Below, piece after piece: positions 1-5,839 of a stretch of DNA of 5,993 nucleotides (the first letter of the stretch is position 1; each line of letters starts with the position of its first letter). The DNA lies in assembly GCA_046714215.1 (NCBI GenBank), contig JBKKBM010000181.1:1-5993 (forward strand), given 5' to 3'. Source of the DNA: DATLCI01 sp046714215 (GTDB lineage Bacteria > Acidobacteriota > Terriglobia > Terriglobales > Acidobacteriaceae). Position numbers and translations under genes: made by a program. Below the pieces are notes generated by a model, which was not told the DNA's origin, did not search any database, and saw nothing but the letters and a program-made list of their open reading frames with translations.

Positions 1-83
1 TCCTGGACGCTGATCATCGTGTCGCTGGATGGGGTCATAAACTTTTCCTCGTGGACCTCTTGTGCCGGCGCAAAAGTTGCCAT
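1..83 (-). CDS. Partial CDS, probable ABC transporter ATP-binding protein N-terminus (runs off left edge)
   Basis: Only the first 27 codons are visible: MATFAPAQEVHEEKFM, then TPSSDTMISVQ, then the edge. The ATG at 83-81 is preceded by a strong Shine-Dalgarno AAGGAG (94-89) with a 5-base gap, which is why I chose it. An in-frame ATG at 38-36 has GAGG eight bases upstream, and another lies at 17-15, so the true start may be later. The closing MISVQ resembles the opening beta-strand of ABC ATPases (typically M-I-x-V followed by a short strand and the A-loop), but no Walker A, Q-loop or signature motif is inside the window. The main support is context: it lies downstream of, and in the same direction as, a MacA/HlyD-type adaptor, where a MacB-like ATPase or ATPase-permease is usual. 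An unrelated gene cannot be excluded. Confidence 0.5.
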   Translation of the reverse strand, partial: MATFAPAQEVHEEKFMTPSSDTMISVQ

Positions 84-116
84 GGATGCTCCTTCGGACT
101 TCCCGCTTATAACCGG

Positions 117-157
117 AAACCGTCTCCCTGATTAAGAACGTAGAAGGTGGACGGTTT
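117..157. repeat. Inverted repeat in the adaptor-ATPase intergenic gap
   Basis: AAACCGTC (117-124) and GACGGTTT (150-157) are perfect 8-base inverted arms. A G-U pair, one mismatch and three more pairs can extend the stem inward to 129/145, leaving a loop of about 15 bases. It sits in the 109-base gap between the adaptor stop (193) and the next start (83). Read in the direction of the genes (minus strand) no T-run follows it, so it does not look like an intrinsic terminator. It could be an mRNA structure tuning expression of the downstream gene, or a protein-binding site. A TATAAG-like hexamer lies just beyond it (111-106, minus) but without a convincing -35 box. Confidence 0.35.
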
Positions 158-192
158 GTTCCAGCTTTTTAGACTGCTTGGCAGGCGGTTCG

Positions 193-1575
193 TTAGGACT
201 TTCCTTCATCTTTTTTCGCGCTGTCTTTGTCCTCTTTGACGGTGGCGCCGTTCTTCAGGCTGCGCAGTACCTTGTAGCTTCCGGTCACGATCGTATCTTT
301 TTCCGAGAGCCCTTCCAGTACTTCGATATCGGTGCTGCCGGTGATGCCCGTCTTTACCGCCACGAACTTTACTTTCTTACCTTCGAGCTTGAAGACGCCC
401 TGGATCTCCTCGTCCTTTTTACCAGCTTTTGCCTTTTCCGGGGACGCGGCCTGGGCGGAGTCCTTACCCTTGGGGGTGGCGTTCAACTCCTGCTGCGTGC
501 GGATGGTCAGCGCCTGGATGGGAATCGCCAGCACGTTGCTCTTGGCCGCGGTGGTGATCTTGGCGGTGGTCGAAAGTCCCGGACGCAGGTTCTCCGGGGG
601 GCTATCCAGAGTGACCACTACTTTAAAGTCCTTGGCTTCCTGGCTGCCGGCGGTGGTCTGCGTGGTGGCCAGACCGCTGGAGCGCAGTACCGCGTTGTTG
701 CCGATCTCCGTTACCGTGCCTTTGAAGGTCTTGTCCGGGATGGCGTCGATCTTGACCTCGGCGGGTTGGCCCAGCTTCACGTTGACGATGTCCGTCTCGT
801 CTACCTTGACCTCAGCGGTGATCACGGACATGTCCGCGATCGTCATCAGCAGGCTGCCGGGAGAATTCTGGATGCCGACGACCACGCTCTCACCCTCGCG
901 GACGGGCAGGTTCGTGACCACGCCGTTGTAGGGAGCAAGATAGGTGGTCTTGCTGAGCTGGTCAGAGGCGCGAGTGAGGGTGGCTTGGGCCTGGGCGATG
1001 CGTCCAGTGGCCGAATCCATCTGGGCGCGGGCCTGGGCTACGCGGGACTGGGCTTGGGCTACCTGCGCGACGGCCACCTCGGTGGCGGCCTTGCGCAAAT
1101 CATATTCGGACTTGGCGATCAATTGCGCTTTGAACAGCCCTTCCGCGCGTTCGAAGTCCAGTTTGGCGCGGTCGGCGTCTGCCTTGGCGCGATTCAAATC
1201 GGCTTGCGCGGTACGCACGGCGGCGTCAGCGGCCATGGCATCGGTCCGGTTCGCGCCTACGGTGGCGCGCTGCGCGGCGACATCGGCGGAAGATTGCACG
1301 TTCTCCAACTGGGCCAGCAACTGGCCCTGCTTTACGTGCTCGCCTTCCTTGACGTAAAGCTTCACGATCTTGCCAAAGGCGTTGGCGCCAACGTTCACGT
1401 AAGTCTTGGGCTTGATCTCACCGGAGGCGCTCACCACGGTGGCCAGATACTCATGCTTCTGCACCACGCCGGTCTGCACCGCCACCGCGTTGCGACTGCC
1501 TTGCGTGGCGGTGAAGTAGATGATCGCGGCAGCGCCCACCACGCCCAGCCCGATAAAGACGTATTTCTTCTTCAT
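193..1575 (-). CDS. HlyD/MacA-type membrane-fusion (periplasmic adaptor) protein
   Basis: A 460-residue adaptor expected to be anchored in the inner membrane and to link an inner-membrane transporter to an outer-membrane TolC-like channel. Visible parts in order: a basic N-terminus and a single membrane anchor (about 5-23); the first half of the biotinyl-lipoyl-like domain (about 50-92, with GKIVKLYVKEGEHVKQGQLL); a long Ala/Gln/Arg-rich alpha-helical hairpin with heptad-like spacing (about 95-208); the second lipoyl half (210-232, LAPYNGVVTNLPVREGE); a beta-barrel domain (about 245-345); and a membrane-proximal domain (about 346-440). The hairpin tip carries R143 and L147 of the TolC-contact RxxxLxxxxxxS motif, but Ala154 replaces Ser. 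A Lys/Ala/Glu-rich insertion (about 364-392) interrupts the membrane-proximal domain, and the tail is highly charged. The ATG at 1575 has GAGG nine bases upstream. Length is slightly above typical MacA-like proteins. The family call is sure; the substrate and exact subtype are not. The probable ABC gene downstream favours a MacAB-like pump over an RND pump. Confidence 0.93.
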   Translation of the reverse strand: MKKKYVFIGLGVVGAAAIIYFTATQGSRNAVAVQTGVVQKHEYLATVVSASGEIKPKTYVNVGANAFGKIVKLYVKEGEHVKQGQLLAQLENVQSSADVAAQRATVGANRTDAMAADAAVRTAQADLNRAKADADRAKLDFERAEGLFKAQLIAKSEYDLRKAATEVAVAQVAQAQSRVAQARAQMDSATGRIAQAQATLTRASDQLSKTTYLAPYNGVVTNLPVREGESVVVGIQNSPGSLLMTIADMSVITAEVKVDETDIVNVKLGQPAEVKIDAIPDKTFKGTVTEIGNNAVLRSSGLATTQTTAGSQEAKDFKVVVTLDSPPENLRPGLSTTAKITTAAKSNVLAIPIQALTIRTQQELNATPKGKDSAQAASPEKAKAGKKDEEIQGVFKLEGKKVKFVAVKTGITGSTDIEVLEGLSEKDTIVTGSYKVLRSLKNGATVKEDKDSAKKDEGKS

Positions 1576-1731
1576 GGAATCAAACCTCGCCCTGGAACTT
1601 CGCAGATTGCGCCACCGGGCGCGTCAAGATTATTGCTTTGTCATGTAAGGTACGACAGATTTCGCTGCTAAGTTTCAGGAAAAGTTAGGCTCTTCAGGCG
1701 CTGGGTCTGATCACGACCTCCGCATTTCATC

Positions 1732-1763
1732 GAGTGCGGCAAATATGCCGCACTCAGAGTTTT
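1732..1763 (+). terminator. Terminator-like stem-loop with T-run (no gene directly upstream)
   Basis: GAGTGCGGCA (1732-1741) and TGCCGCACTC (1746-1755) form a perfect, GC-rich 10-bp stem with the 4-base loop AATA. On the plus strand it is followed by AGAG and then TTTT (1760-1763) and an AT-rich stretch. This matches the form of a rho-independent terminator reading rightward, although the T-run starts four bases after the stem and is short. No plus-strand gene lies between 1576 and 1732, so it would have to end a small RNA or stop stray transcription. On the minus strand it would be at the far upstream edge of the adaptor leader. A dispersed REP-type repeat is an equally reasonable explanation. 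The hairpin itself is certain at the sequence level; its role is not. Confidence 0.45.
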
Positions 1764-1770
1764 AATCTTG

Positions 1771-1787
1771 CCGCCCGAGCAGGGCGG
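1771..1787. repeat. Small GC-rich hairpin next to the larger one
   Basis: CCGCCC (1771-1776) and GGGCGG (1782-1787) pair perfectly around the 5-base loop GAGCA. Two wobble pairs could extend the stem at its base (1769-1770 with 1788-1789). It starts 15 bases after the preceding 10-bp stem-loop. No T-run follows, so it is not a terminator by itself; the two together may be one structured element. Confidence 0.4.
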
Positions 1788-1795
1788 TGGATTAT

Positions 1796-1866
1796 TACTG
1801 GTCTAGGGTGATCGGGGCATCTGAATGGCTCTTAACTTACTGAGAACACGTCCTTTGTGACCAGTA
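1796..1866. repeat. Long-range 8-bp inverted repeat upstream of the GWxTD promoter
   Basis: TACTGGTC (1796-1803) and GACCAGTA (1859-1866) are perfect 8-base inverted arms separated by 55 bases. The right arm ends 24 bases before the predicted -35 box of the rightward promoter. This could be two half-sites for a looping regulator or the closing stem of a structured RNA, but an 8-bp match over this distance can also arise by chance. Confidence 0.25.
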
Positions 1867-1890
1867 GAACGAGATTTATCAGCGAACTTC

Positions 1891-1919
1891 TTGCTTTTGA
1901 ATGGATTCAACCATAGAAT
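1891..1919 (+). promoter_or_regulatory. Predicted sigma70-type promoter of the GWxTD/beta-barrel operon
   Basis: The -35 box TTGCTT (1891-1896) and -10 box TAGAAT (1914-1919) are separated by an ideal 17 bases. Each keeps most consensus positions. Transcription would start near 1926, giving a leader of about 39 bases before the ATG at 1965. The leader contains the ribosome site AGGAGT (1951-1956). Confidence 0.5.
1897..1910. promoter_or_regulatory. Palindromic operator candidate inside the promoter spacer
   Basis: TTGAATGGATTCAA has perfect 6-base arms (TTGAAT/ATTCAA) around a GG centre. It begins directly after the predicted -35 box and ends three bases before the -10 box. A dimeric regulator bound here would block RNA polymerase, or distort the spacer as MerR-type activators do. 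The palindrome is seen; a regulator is inferred, and none is encoded in the window. Confidence 0.35.
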
Positions 1920-1964
1920 TTATGCACCCGGAGTCTTCCTCCGTTCATTCAGGAGTAATCATAT

Positions 1965-3668
1965 ATGTGGCGTACCCCCCGTTTCCGTGGCGTTTGCGCG
2001 GGCTTCGTGATTCTCAGTTTTTGCTTGGCCGCCGCCGCCCAGAATCCGGCCCCTGCCGACCAGGAAAAGGATCCCCTCAAGCGCGAGCTTTCTGAAGAAC
2101 AAAAAGCGCGCAACGCCAAGGCCTTCAAGAAGGAAGTCAGCGACACTTACAAAAAGTGGCTGGACAACGACGTCAAGTGGATCATCAGCGGGGAAGAACT
2201 CTCGGCGTTCAAGCAGCTTTCCAACGACGAAGAGCGCGACCAGTTCATCGAGCAGTTCTGGCTGCGCCGCGACCCCACCCCGGACACGGTGGAGAATGAG
2301 TTTCGCGAAGAGCACTATCGCCGCGTGGCCTATGCCAACGAACATTTTGCTTCCGGTGTGGCCGGCTGGCGCACGGACCGCGGACGCATCTACGTGATCT
2401 TCGGCGCACCTGACCAGATCGATTCCCGTCCCAGCGGCGGTAACTATCAACGCCCGACGGAAGAAGGCGGCGGCTCCACTTCGACCTATCCTTTTGAGAC
2501 CTGGCGGTACCGCTACATCGAGGGCATCGGTCAAGAGATCGAGATCGAATTTGTCGATGACTGCATGTGCGGCAAGTACGAGATGACGATGGACCGTTCC
2601 AAAAAAGACGCGCTGCTGCACGTCCCCAATGCCGGGCTGACCACGATGGAAGAGATGGGGATGGCGAGCAAGACGGATCGCTTCTCGGGGGGCGCCGAAC
2701 GCCTGGGCCGGAGCCAGTTTGGCGATCAGCAATCGAAGATGTTCGACCGTTTGGATCTCTTCGCCAAGTTGAATCGTCCGCCCCCGGTCAAATTCCGCGA
2801 CCTGGAAACCATCGTATCCACCAAGATCCGCTACAACCTCATGCCCTTTGACGTGAGCGTGGATTACGTGAAGGTCACGGAGGACACCATCCTGGTGCCG
2901 GTCACCATTCAACTGAAGAACAAGGACATCACCTTCACGGAGAAGGACGGTGTGGCCCGCGGTACGGTCAACATCTTCGGCCGCGTCTCCACGCTCACCG
3001 GTCGCGTGGCGCAGACCTTCGAGGACACCGTCCAGATCGACGTGCCTTCGAGCCTGCTGGCCAAGACAGTGGAAAATCTTTCCGTCTATTGGAAGGCGTT
3101 GCCGCTGCGCAGCGGACGCTATCGCCTGGACATCGTGGTGAAAGACGTCGGCAGCGGCGAAGGCCGTCTGGGCACCTGGACCCGCGGTTTGATCGTCCCC
3201 AATATGGGTGAAGATCGCGGCTTGATGGCCAGTTCATTGATCCTGGCGGACTTGATGGAGAAGGTCCCGACGCGCAGCGTGGGCGCGGGCAACTTCGTGA
3301 TCGGCACCACCAAGGTGCGTCCGCGGGTGGATTCAGCGGACGGCAAGCCGGCCGTCTTCAAGCGCAATCAGAAACTCAACTTCTGGATGCAGGTCTATAA
3401 CCTGGGCGTGGACCAGACCACCAACAAGTCGTCGGCTGATTTCCAGTATGAGATCTTCCGGATCGTGGATGCGAAAACGAATACCTCGGTGATGTCGAGC
3501 AAAGAAACCACCGCCGACCTGGGCAATACCGGCGACCAAGTGACGCTGGAGAAGACGATGTCGCTGGCCAGCCTGGAGCCCGGTCTGTATAAGGTAGTGG
3601 TGAAAGTGAACGACAACGTGGCCAAGACGGTGATGACGCCGTCGGAGGCAAAATTCAGGGTCGAGTAG
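1965..3668 (+). CDS. Secreted GWxTD-domain-containing protein
   Basis: A 567-residue exported protein of unknown biochemical function. The N-terminus is a clear Sec signal peptide: basic start (RTPRFR), hydrophobic core (about 9-22), probable cleavage after AAA at 25. LSFC-20 is a poor lipobox because Phe precedes Cys, so a lipoprotein is unlikely. After a charged helical stretch (about 35-125, with FWLRRDPTPDT at 98-108) comes the family-defining GWRTD (134-138) running into RGRIYVIFGAPDQID. A Gly/Ser-rich loop (157-173), the strand region FETWRYRYIEG, and a Cys-x-Cys pair (C200, C202) follow. The C-terminal half (about 285-567) is beta-rich, with Ig-like strand patterns such as YRLDIVVKDV and LYKVVVKVND. 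Start choice: AGGAGT (1951-1956) lies eight bases before the ATG and the signal peptide begins there. The next gene starts 78 bases downstream with no convincing terminator between, so the two are likely co-transcribed. The family call is firm; any function is not known to me. Confidence 0.9.
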   Translation: MWRTPRFRGVCAGFVILSFCLAAAAQNPAPADQEKDPLKRELSEEQKARNAKAFKKEVSDTYKKWLDNDVKWIISGEELSAFKQLSNDEERDQFIEQFWLRRDPTPDTVENEFREEHYRRVAYANEHFASGVAGWRTDRGRIYVIFGAPDQIDSRPSGGNYQRPTEEGGGSTSTYPFETWRYRYIEGIGQEIEIEFVDDCMCGKYEMTMDRSKKDALLHVPNAGLTTMEEMGMASKTDRFSGGAERLGRSQFGDQQSKMFDRLDLFAKLNRPPPVKFRDLETIVSTKIRYNLMPFDVSVDYVKVTEDTILVPVTIQLKNKDITFTEKDGVARGTVNIFGRVSTLTGRVAQTFEDTVQIDVPSSLLAKTVENLSVYWKALPLRSGRYRLDIVVKDVGSGEGRLGTWTRGLIVPNMGEDRGLMASSLILADLMEKVPTRSVGAGNFVIGTTKVRPRVDSADGKPAVFKRNQKLNFWMQVYNLGVDQTTNKSSADFQYEIFRIVDAKTNTSVMSSKETTADLGNTGDQVTLEKTMSLASLEPGLYKVVVKVNDNVAKTVMTPSEAKFRVE

Positions 3669-3746
3669 TCTTTATATCGGGTCTTTGGGAAAGCTGTTCT
3701 CTCTCGGGTTCGTCTAAGCACGAAGAACGAAGGTAGAGGCGCTGCC

Positions 3747-5504
3747 ATGACAAGACAATTCGCAAGCCGATTCGGGAGACTGGTTCGGGTCCTCACCGTC
3801 CTTGGATTCATGGGAGCGATGGGCACCATGGTATTACCCGCCGCGGCTGATAACGGCGCCAGTGTGTCTGGTCACGTAAAAGATTCTTCCGGCAAGGCGC
3901 AGATGGGCGCGCTGGTGGAGGTCTTTGCCGCTTCCATGCCCGCCCCCGTGAAAGTCTTCACCGACGACAAAGGACGCTACACCGTCGTCGGCCTGCTGCC
4001 CGGGGTGTACTTCGTGAAGGCCACCGCTGCGGCGTTCCTGCCGTCGGTGCGGGAGAATGTCACGCTGCGTTCGGGCGCGAACACCCTCGTCAACCTGACC
4101 TTGAACACACTGATCGAAGCCTTCCAGATGGTACCCTCGCGGCGCGGACTGCCTGGGGAAGAAGAAGACTGGAAGTGGACGCTGCGCTCGGCCGCTAACC
4201 GGCCGATCCTGCGCGTGCTGGAAGATGATGGCCCGCTGGTGGTAGTGTCGCGCTCCGAAGAGGGCGATGACCGCGTGCTGAAAGCGAAAGTGGCGTTCAT
4301 CGCCGGCTCCAATGGCGAGAACTTCAGTGGCTCAGACATGCACACCGCGTTCACGGTGGAGCAGTCCCTGTTCCACAGCGGGACCATGGCGTTCAACGGC
4401 TCTGTCGGCTATAACGCGGGCCAGGCTACCGGCGTGCTGCGCGCCAGCTATCAACATGAGTTCGCCAATGGATCGCATCCGGAGGTCGCGCTCACGGCGC
4501 ATCGCTTTGCTTCGCCGGAAGGCGCCCAGCGCCACGGGGCGCTCAGCGCCTTGGCGATCTCCATCGCCGACGGTTTTACCCTGGGCGACTTCATTGACCT
4601 GAATTTTGGCGGAGAGATGCAGAGCATCCAGTACCGGGGAAGGGTGGCGGCGTTCCGCCCCTTCGCCAGTGTGAGTGCGCACCTTTCGCCGGATGCGGTG
4701 GTGGAGTATCGCTATGCCACGTCGCGTCCGACCACGCGCATGGCCAAGGGATTTGATTCCGCTCCCGCCGACCTCACGGAGACCAATCCGCGGGTGGCCC
4801 TGCGTGATGACCGCCTCCGACTGGAGCGCGCCGCGCACCATGAGATCGCCTTCAACCGGCGCGTCGGCGCCAATAATTTCCAGGCAGCGTATTACTTTGA
4901 CCGCGTACGCGATGCCGCCCTCACCGGCGTGGGTGAGATCGATCCGCTGTTCGATTCCGGCGACTTCCTCCCCGACGTCTACTCCAACACCTTCACCTAC
5001 AACGGCGACGATTATTCCACGCAGGGGTTCCGCCTGGTGGCGCAGCGCAAATTCTCTGACGGTCTGACCGTGACCATTAATTATTCATTCGGTGCCGCTC
5101 CGGAGTTGCTCGAAGGCAGCCTTTATGGTGACGACGGTGGCGCCGGCGGCATGCCCGTTTTCCGCACTCGCAATCATCACGCCGTGACCAGCAAATTCGC
5201 AGGTACGGTGCCCAAAATGAAGACGCGGTGGATCGCGTCCTATAAATGGACGACCGGCTCCCGCCTGGTGACGCCCATCGATATGTTCAACGCGTCGGCC
5301 GGCAATGCCGATCCTTACTTCAACATCTTCGTGCGCCAGCCCCTGCCGGGCACCGGCTTCCTGCCCGGCAAAGTAGAAGCGCTGGTCGACGTGCGCAATC
5401 TGCTGTCGCAAGGCTACGTGCCATTCCTGGGACGCGACGGCAACACCCTCTACCTGGTGCAGTCTGCGCGCGCCATCCGCGGCGGCGTGGCATTTAATTT
5501 CTAG
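3747..5504 (+). CDS. Carboxypeptidase-regulatory-like domain plus beta-barrel protein (TonB-receptor-like, no plug seen)
   Basis: A 585-residue predicted outer-membrane protein. It has a signal peptide (basic start, hydrophobic core about 12-30, likely cleavage PAAA/D at 34-35). A carboxypeptidase-regulatory-like beta-sandwich follows (about 37-121, with VSGHVKDSSGK, the DDKGRYTV turn and LLPGVYFVKATAAAF). A linker of about 40 residues carries EEEDWKWTLRSAANRP (138-153). The remainder (about 178-585) has many alternating, aromatic-rich strands typical of a transmembrane beta-barrel. It ends in GGVAFNF, a C-terminal aromatic as recognised by the BAM machinery. The near-terminal segment with DVRNLL and GYVPFLGRDGNTLYLV resembles the last strands of acidobacterial TonB-dependent receptors. 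Such receptors are usually much longer (often about 1000 residues); here no plug domain or TonB box is recognisable. GAGG (3736-3739) lies seven bases before the ATG. Cargo and partner are unknown; it may cooperate with the periplasmic GWxTD protein encoded just upstream. Confidence 0.82.
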   Translation: MTRQFASRFGRLVRVLTVLGFMGAMGTMVLPAAADNGASVSGHVKDSSGKAQMGALVEVFAASMPAPVKVFTDDKGRYTVVGLLPGVYFVKATAAAFLPSVRENVTLRSGANTLVNLTLNTLIEAFQMVPSRRGLPGEEEDWKWTLRSAANRPILRVLEDDGPLVVVSRSEEGDDRVLKAKVAFIAGSNGENFSGSDMHTAFTVEQSLFHSGTMAFNGSVGYNAGQATGVLRASYQHEFANGSHPEVALTAHRFASPEGAQRHGALSALAISIADGFTLGDFIDLNFGGEMQSIQYRGRVAAFRPFASVSAHLSPDAVVEYRYATSRPTTRMAKGFDSAPADLTETNPRVALRDDRLRLERAAHHEIAFNRRVGANNFQAAYYFDRVRDAALTGVGEIDPLFDSGDFLPDVYSNTFTYNGDDYSTQGFRLVAQRKFSDGLTVTINYSFGAAPELLEGSLYGDDGGAGGMPVFRTRNHHAVTSKFAGTVPKMKTRWIASYKWTTGSRLVTPIDMFNASAGNADPYFNIFVRQPLPGTGFLPGKVEALVDVRNLLSQGYVPFLGRDGNTLYLVQSARAIRGGVAFNF

Positions 5505-5531
5505 ACGGTCGTTATTCCTCCGATGGCCGAC

Positions 5532-5588
5532 TGACCGAGTCTGACTCTTTCTTCTTTGCGGGCCTTCTTTCGGCGCGGTCACGTTTTT
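5532..5588 (+). terminator. Weak intrinsic terminator candidate after the beta-barrel gene
   Basis: TGACCG (5532-5537) pairs with CGGTCA (5576-5581); after one mismatch three more pairs can form inward. The loop is about 30 bases and T-rich. The stem is followed by CG and five T (5584-5588). The long loop makes it a poor classical terminator, but it is the only stem plus T-run between the gene end and the tRNA promoter. Confidence 0.3.
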
Positions 5589-5609
5589 CTGCTGGCCGAC
5601 GGCTGATCG

Positions 5610-5637
5610 CCGACAGCTGCTCCTGCTCTGTTATAAT
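5610..5637 (+). promoter_or_regulatory. Predicted promoter of the tRNA-Lys gene
   Basis: A perfect TATAAT -10 box (5632-5637) is preceded, 16 bases upstream, by CCGACA (5610-5615), which keeps GACA of the -35 consensus. Transcription would begin near 5644, about 30 bases before the mature tRNA 5' end, a normal leader for RNase P processing. Confidence 0.55.
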
Positions 5638-5674
5638 TTTCTTCTGCCTTCCACCAAAGTCTCTCCGACAATGT

Positions 5675-5750
<76 letters not shown>

Positions 5751-5839
5751 CATCTCCTTTCCCAATCATTGGTATCTGTTTCACGCTCGCAATCTTGTCG
5801 GCCATTGGCGCCGCGCCGGAAATGGTGGGATGATGAGTC

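Larger units (their letters stand above)
1576..1964. other. Divergent intergenic region, no credible gene
   Basis: This 389-base stretch separates the leftward adaptor gene from the rightward GWxTD gene and is visibly more AT-rich than the flanking genes. It contains two stem-loops, a long-range inverted repeat, and a good promoter with a palindromic spacer for the rightward genes, all listed separately. For the leftward adaptor I find only a weak promoter candidate on the minus strand: CTGTCG (1658-1653), an 18-base spacer and AATAAT (1634-1629), with three and five consensus matches. A TTGACG (1627-1622) has no fitting -10 box. A near-palindrome GGTC-TGATCAC-GACC lies at 1705-1719. No open frame in this stretch has a plausible start, ribosome site and composition. 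Confidence 0.6.

Noticed and set aside
1622..1627. TTGACG on the minus strand as the -35 box of the adaptor promoter
   Set aside because: No hexamer resembling a -10 box lies 15-19 bases further toward the gene.
178..1671. A 497-codon open frame on the plus strand covering the whole adaptor gene antisense
   Set aside because: It is in the register where its stops correspond to sense TTA, CTA and TCA codons, which a G+C-rich gene avoids, so a long antisense frame is expected. Its translation is Gly/Leu/Asp/His-rich without domains, while the minus-strand reading has a full HlyD/MacA architecture.
1959..2912. A 317-codon minus-strand open frame within the GWxTD gene
   Set aside because: Same-register antisense shadow of a real gene, with no ribosome site and no recognisable domain.
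3709..3724. Small hairpin TTCGT/ACGAA between the two envelope genes
   Set aside because: Only five pairs and no T-run, so it does not support a terminator between the genes.
5807..5817. Short palindrome GGCGC-C-GCGCC before the hemolysin III gene
   Set aside because: Five-base arms with a one-base centre in G+C-rich DNA are expected by chance and cannot form a stable hairpin loop.
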